Below, piece by piece: positions 49,201 to 58,380 of a DNA stretch of 64,000 bases. This DNA is from Beta vulgaris subsp. vulgaris. Taxonomy: Eukaryota > Streptophyta > Magnoliopsida > Caryophyllales > Amaranthaceae. Under the pieces are notes generated by a model. It had not been told where the DNA came from and did no database searches. It saw only the letters and a list, made by a program, of their open reading frames with translations. The stretch is taken from contig NC_079205.1 of the NCBI RefSeq assembly GCF_026745355.1, forward strand, positions 47,904,027-47,968,026. The letters run 5' to 3'. Numbering within the stretch: position 1 is the first letter of the stretch; the number at the start of each line of letters is the position of its first letter. Position numbers and translations under genes: made by a program.

Positions 49201-52200
49201 CGTTTCATTGTCCAAATTAAGGAGGATTCAGACATACTATTAGCTAGTTGTCGAAGGATCCGTGCGTAATCTTCGGGGGTTTTAGCTGAGGCAAGCAAGG
49301 AATTTGCTTGTAGTTTTTGGGCTAGGAACTGAGATTGTTCTGCCCCTGATGTCATGAAACCTGTGTTACTATTTTTCTTTAACTATTCTCTAATGGCTGG
49401 TTCGAGAATAGACTGGGAGCATTGAAGTTTGACCACCATCTAGTTTTAAATTTTCTTTGGAGAACCATGTCCCCTTGATCTTGGTTTATTTCGAGGAACC
49501 ATTGACAAACCCAAGAGAGGTAGAACTTCATTGAAACCAAAACATAAGGCAGAAAAACGCCTTTCAATATTTGAAGGTTTATATTGGGTTCTAAAAGTAT
49601 TATAGCTTTTTGTGACTTCAGGGTGAAGGATTTCTGTAGAAGAGCCATAGAATTTCCACCAATGTGTAAACCAAGATGGCAATTTTTCTGGCTGTATGGT
49701 TTTAGTGTTAAAGTAGATTAACCAAGAATGGGATAATCTATTGTTTTGTATTAGGAAGGTGGAAACCAAGCCTGTTGTGTAACCCAATAATTAAAGGTTT
49801 TACAATGTGGGAAAGTGTTTTGAAGCTAATAGGGAAGGCTTTGGTTTTGAAAGGTCTTGATTCCAGTCGTGAGGACTGAGAACCTTTAGGATTTTGATGG
49901 TTGAATAAGAGGCTCAGTATGTTCATTCTTATAGAAAAAGTGTTGAATTCCAGAGCCAGTAATTTCAAGGATTATCTGGTAATAATCTGTTGTTTTAGTA
50001 CGATCCCATGGTTTGTAGAACCAGTTTTTCCAAAGATTTTTGAATTGAAACATAGGGATCTTCATCATGATACCCATGTTCAATAGTTATAATATTTTGA
50101 GAATCAGTTTTTACAAAATATTCGGAAGTCTCATTTTTCTTTGGTTGAGCCAACACAACCTGAGAGCTCCTGTTTTAACAAATTGTTTTTAGGAAGGGTT
50201 TTTTGGAAGATTCTCCTTCCTGGTTTTGAATAACTAATATTTTTCCTGCGTGATTTTTGTCTTCTATGACTGCTTTGTTGGAGTTTTCCTGGTTTCTTGA
50301 GCTTTGGAAAGCTTGGATATTTGGGGGTGTTTTAGGATAGAGAAGGGTGCTCAGAGATGGAAAGGAGCCAGTCTTGAACTTCCTGAGTTCTATCAATGGA
50401 GGAGGTTTCACTTCCATATTCTGAACTGCGTCGTACCAGGTTTTTATTGGTTTTTCTGTGGTTCATATGGTTTTCTCAGGAGGAGGTCGGGACTTCTCCT
50501 TATCTTTTGTCTTTTTTGGCATTTCTGTAAGAAATTCACGGGTTAAGAAGTCAGGGATAGAATTCTCTTCTCCTTTTATATGCTCAATCTCAAATTCAAA
50601 AATGCTTAAAATAGACTGCCATCTGGCAAAAATTGTTTTGCAGCAATGTTTTGGACATCCTTTTTTAAAATAGCTTTAGCAGCTTGACAATCAACTCGTA
50701 AGAGGAATTTTTATTTAATAAATCAGACTGGAATTTGGTAATACAAAGAACAATTGACAACATTTCTTGTTTTAGTAGAGTATTTTTTCTGGGTATCATT
50801 CCAGTGCCCTGAGGTAAACCTGATAATGTATTCTTTTCCATTATCGACTTGTTTAAAGATACCTCCGTAAGCTTTGTCACTGTCATTTGTTTCAATAATT
50901 TTAGGCAGGTTAGGGTTAGCTAAAGAAAGGCATGGAATTTCTAAAACACGGGTTTTATTGTTTTAACAGCCTGGGTATGGATCAGACCAAGGGTGGGTTT
51001 TCTTTAATTATCATGGAGAGGTTTGGCAATTCTACAAAGATTTGGATAAAAGTCTAAGACATAATTTAAGCTACCAAGAAATCTCTGTAGCTGTGTTTTG
51101 TCTAGGATTTTATCAGGAAATTTGCTGGTGAATTGGAGAGATCTATCAATAGGGGTAATAGTTCCACAAGACATCAAGTGACCAAGGAATCTAATTTTTG
51201 TTTGAAATAAGGAAATCTTTTTTGCCGAAACGACGAGACCATTTTTTTTAATTAGATAGAAAAAGGTCTTTAGATTTTTGAAATGCTGGTCAATCGTGCT
51301 TGAGTAGACTAGCACATCATCAATGTAAACTATGCATTAATCTGAATAGGGGTTAAAAATATCGTTCATTATCCTTTGATATTCAGAAGGAGCATTTTTA
51401 AGGCCAAAAGACATTACGTTCCATTCATATTGGCCAAAAGAAACAGTAACTGCAGTTTTATAACCGTGTTGTAGCTTGATCTGTATCTGCCAAAATCCAG
51501 ATTTCATATCAAATTTTGAAAAGATAAAAGCATGGTGTAATTTTTGCATCAAGTCTTTTTTATTGGGTATAGAATAACGAATTCATCTTAGGGCGTGTTA
51601 AGAGGTTTATAATTTATAACTAATTAGGGTGTGCCACGTTCAATTTCCAAAGCTTTGCTAACGTAAAACGCTGCACAACTCCAAGGGGAGCGGGAATTTG
51701 AAATTAAGCCTTTACTTTCGAGCAATATAATCTCTTCATGACAATGACGTTCTAATTCGGCATTCCTCTGGGTTGGCCGGGCCTTGGTAGGGATGTTCTT
51801 TTCATCATAATCCGGTTCATAAGGTAAGTCGACCATGTGTTGCTTTCTATTCCAGAAAGCGTTCGGAAGATCAGAGCAGACTTCTCGTTCAAGGAGACTT
51901 TGGAAGTCAGCTATTTGGGTTTTTAGTACACTACTTTGTAACCGGTCTTCGATCTTTTGTAAATGGATTTTTTGTTTTAGATTGTGCACATCACTTTGCT
52001 TTTGGTTGATAAGAGAATGTATCTCACTATTGTAAATAGAACTTGCTTTTATAATGTTGAGATTCCTAGTTTTTGGTTTTTCTAGGAGTTTTTGCTTTTA
52101 TAATGTAGGGATATTCTAGTTTTGAAGGAATTCTAGTTTTTTATTTTTGGTTTTGAAGGAATTCCTTTTCCTAGAAAACCAAAAACTAGGAATCCCAACA

Positions 52201-55200
52201 TTATAAAAGCAAGTTCTATTTAAAATAATGAGATAAATTCTCTTATCAACCGAAAGCAAAGTGATGTGCACGATCTAAAACAAAAAATCCATTTACAAAA
52301 GTTCAAAGACCAGTTACAAAGTAGTGTTCTAAAAACCCAAATAGCTGACTTCCAAAGTCTCCTTGAACGAGAAGTCTGCTCTGATCTTCTGAATGCCTTC
52401 TGGAATAGAAAGCAACACATGATCGACTTACCTTATGAACCAGATTATGAAGAAAAGTATATCCCTACAAGGCCCGGCCAACCCAGATGAATGTCGAATT
52501 AGAACATCATTGTCATGAAGAGATTATATTTCTCGAAAGTAAAGGCTTAATTTCAAAATCCCGCTCTCCTTGGAGTTGTGCAGCGTTTTATGTTAACAAA
52601 GTTTCGGAAACTGAACGTGGCACACCCAGATTAGTTATAAATTATAAACCTCTTAACGACGCCCTAAGATGAATTCGTTATCCTATACCCAATAAAAAAG
52701 ACTTGATGCAAAAATTACACCATGCTTTTATCTTTTCAAAATTTGATATGAAATCTGAATTTTGGCAGATACTGATCAAACCACAACATTGTTATATAAC
52801 CGCATTTACTGTTCCTTTTGGCCAATATGAATGGAACGTAATGCCTTTTGGCCTTAAAAATGCTCCTTCTGAATATCAAAGGATAATGAACGATATTTTT
52901 AACCCCTATTCAGATTTTTGCATAGTTTAGATTGATGATCTGCTAGTCTACTCAAGCACGATTGACCAGCATTTCAAAAATCTAAAGACCTTTTTCTATC
53001 TAATTAAAAAAAATGGTCTCGTCGCTTCGGCAAAAAGGATTTCCTTATTTCAAACAAAATTAGATTCCTTGGTCACTTGGTGTCTTGTGGAACTATTACC
53101 CCTATTGATAGATCTCTCCAATTCACCAGCAAATTTCCTGATAAAATCGTGGACAAAACACAACTACAGAGATTTCTTGGTAGTTTAAATTATGTCTTAG
53201 ACTTTTATCCAAATCTTTGTAGAATTGCCAAGCCCCTCTCTGATACACTAAAGAAAACCCACCGCATTGATCTGATATCCATACCCAGGCTGTTAAAACA
53301 ATATAAACCCGTGTTTTAGAAATTCCATGCCTTTCTTTAGCTAACCCTAACCTGCCTAAAATTATTGAAACAAATGACAGTGACAAAGCTTACGGAGGTA
53401 TCTTTAAACAAGTCGATAATGGAAAAGAATACATTATCAGGTTCACCTCAGGGCACTGGAATGATACCCAGAAAAAATACTCTACTACAGAACAAGAAAT
53501 GTTGTCAATTGTTCTTTGTATTACAAATTCAATCTGATTTATTAAATAAAAAATTCCTCTTACAAGTTGATTGTCAAGCTGCTAAAGCTGCTTTAAAAAA
53601 GGATGTCCAAAACATTGCTGCAAAACATATTTGTGCCAGATGGCAGTCCATTTTAAGCATTTTTGAATTTGAGATTGAGAATATAAAAGGAGAAGAGAAT
53701 TATATCCCTGCCTTCTTAACCCGTGAATTTCTTACAGAAATGCCAAAAAAAAAAGACAAAAGATAAGGAGATGTCCCAACCTCCTCCTGAGAAAACCACA
53801 TGAACCACACAAAAACCAAAAAAAAACCTGGTACGCCGCAGTTCAGAATATGGAGAGTGAAACCTCTTCCATTGATAGAACACAGGAAGTTCAAGACTGG
53901 CTCCTTTCCATCTCTGAGCATCCTTCGTCTATCCTAAAATACCCCCAAATCCTCCAAGCTTTCCAGAACTCTAAGCAAAAACCAGGGAAACTCCAATAAA
54001 GCGGTTATAGAAGACTAAAATCACGCAGGTAAAAATATTACAGTTAGTTCAAAACCAGACGAAGGAGAATCTTCTCAAAAAAAATCCTCCTCAAAAACAA
54101 TTTTTAAAACCAGGTAGCTCTCAGGTTATGGTGGCTCAACGAAAGAAAAATGAGACTTCCGAATATTTTGTAAAAATTGCTTCTCAAAACATTATAACAA
54201 TTGAACATGGGTATCATGATGAAGATCCCTATGTTTCAATTCAAAAAATATTTGGAAAAAACTGGTTCTACAAACCATGAGATCGTATTAAAACAACAAA
54301 ATATTACCAGACAATCCTTGAAATCACTGGCTCCGCTGAATTCAAGGACTTTTTCTATAAAAATGAGCAAGCCGAGCCGTCTTATTCAACCATCAAAATT
54401 CTAAAGGTTCTCAATCCTCACGACTGGAATCAAGACCTTTCAAAACACAAAGCCTTCCCTATTAGCTTCAATAACACATTCCCACATTGTAAAACCTTTA
54501 ATTATTTAGATTACCAACATGCTTGGTTTTCCACCTTCCTAATACAAAATAATATATTATCCCAGTCATGGTTAATCTACTTTAACACTAAAACCATACA
54601 GCCAGAAAAATTGCCATTTTGGTTTACACATTGGTGGAAATTCTAGGGCTCTTCTGCATAAATCCTTCACCTTAAAGTCACAAAAAGCTATAATACTTTC
54701 AGAACCTAATATAAACCTTCAAATATTGAAAGGCGTTTTTCTGCCTTATGTTTAGTTTCAATGAAGTTCTACCTCTCTTGGGTTTGTCAATGGTTCCTCG
54801 AAATAAACCAAGATCAAGGGGCATGGTTCTCCAAAGAAAATTTAAAATAGATGGTGGTCAAACTTCAATGCACCACAATTTATTCTCGAACCAGCCATTA
54901 GAGAATGGTTAAAGAAAAATAGTAACACAGGTGTCATGACATCAGGGGCAGAACAATCTCAGTTCCTAGCCCAAAAATTACAAGCAAATTCCTTGCTTGC
55001 CTCAGCTAAAACCCCCTAAGATTACGCACGGATCCTTCGACAGCTAGCTAATAATATGTCTGAATCCTCCTTAACTTCGGACAATGAAACGTTAGCAGAC
55101 TCCTCCATCCACCTGAGTGACGATGAAGAAGATGCTGGTTTCCAAACTTAAAAAAAACGGTTATCTCACTATCTCCAAAGCAGCAACAAGGTTTGTTGCT

Positions 55201-55629
55201 CAACAAACAAAATGCTTCAGAACAACAGTCTTAATGGCATTTTGAACAGCAACAGACAAATTCCTCATCAGTAAAATGCTTCAAATCTATTCATCAACAG
55301 TTTAAAGTAGAAGACAAATTGTTCATACATAGTAAAACAACGTGACATTTTCGTTCTCCCTTGCCTATAAATTGAGGACTCTTCTTCAGTTGAAGGCAGA
55401 TCAAAATACACGATTACATTAGCTCCACTGAAAATCTCTCTCTCCCTCTTCATTCACAAAAAAAAAAAATTGTAACTCTCTTTAGTAGTATCCGTTTCAA
55501 GACAATTTGTATGTATTTTCTATTAAGCAATTGTTGGTTAAACCGCCTTATTTTTAATTGTTTTATGTTTTAAATATTTTCATTTCTCTGTATTATCTGT
55601 TAACATCCCAGATTCTTGGAATTATCCTA

Positions 55630-55685
<56 letters not shown>

Positions 55686-56544
55686 AAACTCTATTCTCCC
55701 TTCCTATTTAAGATCCATCCATTCACAAACAATCTCATATCTCCATCGTCAATTTGTCTTCCCCTAATACAAGAAATAGACAAGAAGCTAGAGATGTAAA
55801 AGGATTTAGCAAATTAAACCTTTCTCCAAGAGGTAATGACTAGCTACTAATACCTGCATGTGCTTATTCTTCATTTGTATTTACTCCCTTTGTCTCTTTT
55901 TGATTGCTACATTCTGTTTTCCACAGTTTTTGAGACACGACTTTAAACCTTAATTTTTTGAGTTATGTTTTTCCTTACGTATATAAAATTTAAAAATTAG
56001 AAGTACATATTGAGATGAATCAAACAAGATTTCACATGACAATGTTTTTCCTTATATATATAAAATTTAAAAAAGGTGAAAGTTGTCATGTGAATATACT
56101 ACCCCCCCCCCCCCAAAATGTAACAATCAAAAAAAGATGGTGAGAGTACTTGATAAAGTTTATTTGAACTTATATGGATTTGGTCAATTTGTAGGAAATG
56201 ATCGAAGAATATGGTCAACATATATTTCTTGCCGCTGAAGCAACAAATGGGATTGGACCCGAAGTGAAGATGTCCTTGGTAACATTAGCAAATTGGTCGA
56301 GAGATGGGTTTGAAAAGGTTATGGTCAAAAATAAGTTGGATGCAATCGTAACACCCGGTTCTTTTTTTCCGGTGTTCTTGCAATTGGAGGATTTCCAGGA
56401 ATTAGTGTTCCTGCTGGATATGATAAAGATGGTGTGCCATTTGGTATTTGCTTCGGAGGTTTAAAGGGTACCGAGCCTAAACTAATTGAGATGGCTTATG
56501 CTTTTGAGCAAGCTACCAATATTAGGAAGCCTCCTGTATTTTGA
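35244..56544 (+). CDS. Amidase-signature family hydrolase (5 exons, frameshift in last exon)
   Basis: Exons: 35244-35867, 40733-40947, 44100-44345, 46272-46464, 56195-56544; about 542 aa. The catalytic Ser-cisSer-Lys triad is visible: Lys139 in PILLKDNIA, cis-Ser221 in CGSSSGSA, nucleophile Ser244 in GTETDGSI. These enzymes hydrolyse amide bonds; the substrate is not evident. The N-terminus is hydrophobic. A second Met at 31 (35334) begins another signal-like segment and may be the real start, given the TATA position. Intron 1 uses a GC donor (CAG|GCAAGT); the others are GT-AG, and exon phases join exactly. In exon 5 the frame breaks at a T7 run (56362-56368). The conserved C-terminus (VLAIGGFPGISVPAGYD, then FGGLKGTEP, then FEQATNIRKPP) continues in another frame to the stop at 56542. 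Intron sizes are 4.9, 3.2, 1.9 and 9.7 kb. Possible poly(A) signal at 56859. Confidence 0.85.
35880..36906. other. Amidase intron 1, proximal part, nothing recognised
   Basis: Only short frames, with a small AAT repeat near 36057-36077. Some segments look like old repeat sequence but show no defined ends. Confidence 0.4.
36907..38369 (+). mobile_element. Non-autonomous Helitron (amidase intron 1)
   Basis: Starts TCTATATTACATAAAGG after A, with AAGGGGGGCAACGGTGTCC as in the 23257 Helitron. Ends with GCACGCATCACGTGC stem-loop and CTAG before T. 1463 bp, AT-rich, no Rep/helicase. A direct internal duplication with GAAACTCAAAGTGT occurs near 37803 and 37909. Confidence 0.7.
38443..38700. mobile_element. 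Stowaway MITE (amidase intron 1)
   Basis: The left end CTTCCTCCGTTCTGTTTTAA and right end TTAAAACAAAACGGAGAAAG are inverted repeats, with TA at 38441-38442 and 38701-38702. 258 bp. Confidence 0.85.
38798..40213. mobile_element. (TA)n-flanked element with TGTTCTAAAA arrays
   Basis: It lies between a short (TA)n at 38783-38797 and a long one at 40214. From 39455 to 39640 a unit of about 22 bp containing CATCATGTTCTAAAA repeats. From 39680 to 39915 the motif runs in the opposite sense (GAACATGTTTGAA). GAGAACA segments near both ends may be degenerate terminal repeats. No credible coding region. Confidence 0.5.
40214..40267. repeat. (TA)n microsatellite
   Basis: Pure TA dinucleotides next to the array element. 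Confidence 0.95.
41333..41798. mobile_element. Mutator-like MITE (amidase intron 2)
   Basis: The left end GGAAATTTGTCAAAAACAAC and right end AGTTATTTTTGACAAATTTTCC are long inverted repeats. No exact target duplication seen. Confidence 0.6.
41799..43020. other. C-rich then G-rich segment (amidase intron 2)
   Basis: 41815-41990 is strongly C/T-rich (CCTCC and CCACC motifs) and 42850-42990 is G/A-rich (GGAGG, GGGAGAAGG). The arms could pair loosely. The open frames here are low complexity and not credible genes. Confidence 0.35.
43342..43983. mobile_element. Mutator-like MITE (amidase intron 2)
   Basis: The left end GCAAAATTAGTCTGAACACC is partly repeated in inverse at the right end (GGTACACCTGATTAATTTTGC). 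Flanking 9-mers ATAATAAAG and ATAAAAAAG differ at one base. It ends about 115 bp before exon 3. Confidence 0.6.
44990..46050. mobile_element. Mutator-like TIR element (amidase intron 3)
   Basis: The left end AATTTCTCATTAACTTAATT and inverse right end AATTAAGTTAATGAGGAATT pair, followed inward by matching ATAATCCTAACTTTATA segments. The interior is C-rich with CCACCACCCTC motifs, plus a poly-A run at 45961. No recognised protein. Ends about 220 bp before exon 4. Confidence 0.6.
46696..46725 (-). mobile_element. Helitron 3' end, minus orientation
   Basis: Reading the minus strand: CGCACGCATCATGTGC stem-loop, then ATATACAA, CTAG and T. This is the terminus seen at 23779, 38369 and 60395. The 5' end was not found. 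Confidence 0.5.
46900..47290. mobile_element. TTTTGCTCATTTT-array element
   Basis: About fifteen GCTCATTTT units separated by short A/T-rich spacers. The right end (GATCCTATTCC then (TA)n) is the inverse of the start of the 47740-48160 element (GGAATAGGATCACGTG). The open frames are repeat translations. Confidence 0.5.
47304..47690. mobile_element. (TA)n-flanked MITE with AAAATGAGC arrays
   Basis: Terminal inverted repeats: GGTGAGAACCGTGAGAACCA at the left and TGGTTCTCACGGTTCTCACC at the right, with (TA)n on both sides. The interior is degenerate AAAATGAGCAAAA repeats. Confidence 0.65.
47740..48160. mobile_element. AAAATGAGC-array element with 176-bp duplication
   Basis: Starts GGAATAGGATCACGTGAAAA and ends in (TA)n. 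A 176-bp segment at about 47766-47941 is repeated directly, apparently without change, at about 47942-48117. Confidence 0.6.
48224..48661 (-). pseudogene. Extra pararetrovirus RT fragment
   Basis: On the minus strand this fragment has the polymerase motif YIDD and the following connection region, similar to the matching part of the left arm. It joins directly to the outer end of the left arm at 48661/48662. The order is not that of a linear viral genome, so it is a rearranged third partial copy. Truncated at both ends, with small deletions. Confidence 0.7.
48880..48935 (-). promoter_or_regulatory. Pararetroviral promoter/leader start, left arm
   Basis: The minus strand reads CCTATAAATTGAGGACTC, a TATA box of the kind that precedes the pregenomic RNA start in pararetroviruses. 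A CT-rich leader follows. It points leftward, away from the centre of the inverted repeat. Confidence 0.5.
49140..50417 (-). pseudogene. Pararetroviral second ORF, left arm, decayed
   Basis: Minus-strand pieces (50417-50175, 50083-49886, 49968-49738, 49787-49446, 49648-49379) form one broken reading frame downstream of the polymerase ORF. Frequent Trp/His/Phe and a Ser/Asp-rich C-terminus are visible. It has several stops and frameshifts. Function in the family is uncertain, and no domain was recognised. Confidence 0.5.
50500..52035 (-). pseudogene. Pararetroviral RT/RNase H, left arm, decayed
   Basis: Minus-strand frames carry, in order, an N-terminal region, the RT fingers (WSCAAFYV), the palm (FSKFDMKSGFWQI), the intact YIDD motif and an RNase H region ending in ENYIPAFLTREF-like sequence. 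A stop lies just before the YIDD segment (near 51335) and further frame changes follow. The order and motifs match Caulimoviridae polymerase. Not able to encode a full protein. Confidence 0.8.
52088..52168. other. Spacer between inverted pararetroviral arms
   Basis: About 81 bp of T-rich sequence, including a partial repeat of the arm end (TTGCTTTTATAATGT). On each side TCCTAG..CCAAAAACTAGGAAT and its reverse complement begin the arms. Confidence 0.75.
52266..53766 (+). pseudogene. Pararetroviral RT/RNase H, right arm, decayed
   Basis: Plus-strand frames 52266-52490, 52487-52672, 52703-52930, 53077-53319 and 53365-53766 cover the RT N-terminus, fingers, palm, connection and RNase H. The catalytic YIDD motif has lost its Tyr codon to a stop (TAG near 52926), whereas the left arm keeps YIDD. 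A stop also interrupts near 52670. Frameshifts lie in the RNase H part. Confidence 0.8.
53851..55151 (+). pseudogene. Pararetroviral second ORF, right arm, decayed
   Basis: Counterpart of the minus-strand ORF at 49140-50417. It starts at an ATG near 53851, contains several in-frame stops and frame changes, and ends in a Ser/Asp/Glu-rich C-terminus near 55151. Function unknown. Confidence 0.5.
55365..55420 (+). promoter_or_regulatory. Pararetroviral promoter/leader start, right arm
   Basis: CCTATAAATTGAGGACTC is a TATA box matching the left arm's. It is followed by a CT-rich leader, and lies about 820 bp upstream of amidase exon 5 in the same orientation. Confidence 0.5.
55629..55684. repeat. 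(TA)n microsatellite at pararetroviral border
   Basis: Pure TA dinucleotides immediately after the right arm. Confidence 0.95.
55884..56146. mobile_element. Stowaway MITE (amidase intron 4)
   Basis: The left end CTCCCTTTGTCTCTTTTTGA and right end TCAAAAAAAGATGGTGAGAG are inverted repeats with TA at 55882-55883 and 56147-56148. It contains a C-run at 56103-56114 and ends 48 bp before exon 5. Confidence 0.75.
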
Positions 56545-56896
56545 CATGTTTTAGACTCGTCGATTAATTACAACTTGGATCATGGATTAGTATTAACTAG
56601 TGTTTGACGTGAGCTCAAAACATACTATATAAAAACAATTTTTTTCTTTAGATATTTTTAAAGTGGGTTTTATTTGCTTCTATGCGCCAATGATGAATTT
56701 AATGCCCTATATAAACCGCTAACTGATATAATCTTCTGCTTCACGCTGACGTGGACGGTATGTAATGAATTGAATTTAACATTTGCACATATAGGGAATT
56801 AAAACTTTCTTTGACAATATCTAGGGAAAAAACTCATACAAAACCATTAACTAGAAATAATAAATGATTAAATTACATGAAAAGCTTAATTGGTTC

Positions 56897-57900
56897 TGTT
56901 GTATTCCATGTTTTGATGATGCCAAATAATTAGGTTCTTGTATAATTTTTATTTTGAAAAACATAAAACTCCAAAAAATAATGTAAAGTTATTTTTTATA
57001 TCTTGTGGAGAAAGATTATTTATTTAATCTAGTCAATATATCATTATTTATGCACTCTTGAATTTTATTATACGGTATGTTTGATTAATCTATTGACTTA
57101 GAATCTTTGTAGAAAAGATTCTTGGAGTTATTAGATATTGTGTGCTGATGAAAATGGTGTGGAAAATATGTTGAAGTTCGTGGCTGATTTTGTGGAATAA
57201 CTTGCGTGAAGCTAGCTAACCGTTTTGATCCACTCGCTGGAAATTCTCCGACTAGCGGCTAGTGGAGGTTGTTTATTTCCATTGCAATGTTCGTGGAAAT
57301 TGTGCAGCGAAAATAGGCCATGATCTCCATAACTCTACAAACATGCAAATAGGAGAAAGTGGAGCATTATATTTCCAGAAGAAACAGTGCAACAACTATA
57401 TATAAAAGGAAGAATTATTTGAAGATTTAGAACTTTCAAGCATTAAAAAGTCAATCTTTACTTAGAAAGTTTTTCTTGTATTTTCTTATTCTTCTACATA
57501 TCATTGTAATATTCATAGTGTTTGAGTGAGAAAAAAATCTGAGAATATCCTTGTAATCAAGAGAGAGAAAAGAGAAGACTTCGAGTGAAGTCAAAGTGAG
57601 TGTCATCAGTTCAGGGGGAACTGAGTGACTGGGAACAGGCTCCTATAGGAATAAAGAAGGATCCATTAATAGGTTGTAAAAGAGAGTCTTTTGGCCTAAT
57701 ATAGTAAAGAGAGTATTGAGTTGAAATTCCTCGTGGTCAAGGTTTTTCTTCCTTTTGGGCCTAGGAAGTTTTCCTTGTAAAAATCATGTGTGCTTTTTCT
57801 CTTTTGTTTTTAAGTTAATTCAATTCCGCAATCTAAATTTGAAATTTTCCCTTCAACTGCAATTCACCCCCCTCTTGTAGTTGTTCTAGTGTTCATAATA
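56897..57900 (+). mobile_element. LTR, Ty1/copia SIRE-like (5' LTR side)
   Basis: It begins TGTTGTATTCCATGTTTTGA followed by TGATG, the SIRE-type start, and ends shortly after CAATTCACCCCCCTCTTGTA. A primer-binding site follows at 57911. The exact 3' boundary is uncertain. The element is cut by a CACTA insertion at 57976, so its internal region is missing here. Confidence 0.65.
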
Positions 57901-57910
57901 GAATAATAAT

Positions 57911-57922
57911 TGGTATCAGAGC
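57911..57922 (+). other. Primer-binding site, initiator tRNA-Met
   Basis: TGGTATCAGAGC is complementary to the 3' end of plant initiator tRNA-Met, the standard retroelement primer site, just after the LTR. Confidence 0.85.
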
Positions 57923-57975
57923 CTGGTACCTCCAAAAATCAGTTAACCCTGAGGAACTTGTACCTGGCACCATGA

Positions 57976-58380
57976 CACTACTAGAATCCAATCTTTTACC
58001 GGCCGCAACAAAATCGGTTGTTAATAACAAAAATACCGACCATTTCCCGTGTGGAAGTTAATTACCGTCCGGCCTTAACTTTTATCGACCGTTGTTTTTT
58101 TTCAAAGGTATATATCGACCGATTAAATGATTCTTTCTTTTTCGGTTGGTATACCGACCACTAGTAATTAATTCCAACTACTTAACGATCTGTCGCAGGT
58201 TTCCTCTTCATTTGCACTCCGTCGCCAATTTTTTCTTCATCCGCACGTTGTTGCCGGTTTTCAGGTAAGTAATCTTCATCTTATTTTTTAATTTGTTTAA
58301 TTTTTATAAAATAATCTGTCTTTCTGTGATATTTTTTGTCCTAAATTTGCAATATCGAAGCAATATTCATGATTTTTTTT
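57976..58380 (+). mobile_element. CACTA element 5' end
   Basis: CACTACTAGAATCC is a CACTA-type terminus followed by subterminal ACCGACC/TATCGACCG repeats up to about 58160. It inserted about 55 bp after the retroelement primer site, and is itself interrupted by the element at 58381. Its transposase is not identified separately. Confidence 0.65.

Larger units (their letters stand above)
48662..52087 (-). mobile_element. Endogenous pararetrovirus, left arm of inverted repeat
   Basis: A degenerate Caulimoviridae-type segment reading outward from the centre on the minus strand: reverse transcriptase, RNase H, a second ORF, then a promoter/leader. It is collinear with the right arm (52169-55628) and visibly very similar along its length. 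It lies wholly inside amidase intron 4. Layout and AT-dinucleotide flanks resemble florendoviruses, but genus was not tested. Confidence 0.8.
52169..55628 (+). mobile_element. Endogenous pararetrovirus, right arm of inverted repeat
   Basis: Collinear with the left arm, on the plus strand: RT, RNase H, second ORF, then promoter/leader. It ends CTTGGAATTATCCT directly before a long (TA)n, the type of site where plant endogenous pararetroviruses are often found. Numerous stops and frameshifts. The promoter at its outer end points toward amidase exon 5. Confidence 0.8.

Noticed and set aside
51835..52420. Cys-rich 66-residue frames found on opposite strands
   Set aside because: Antisense shadows of the two pararetroviral polymerase copies; their similarity only reflects the inverted repeat.
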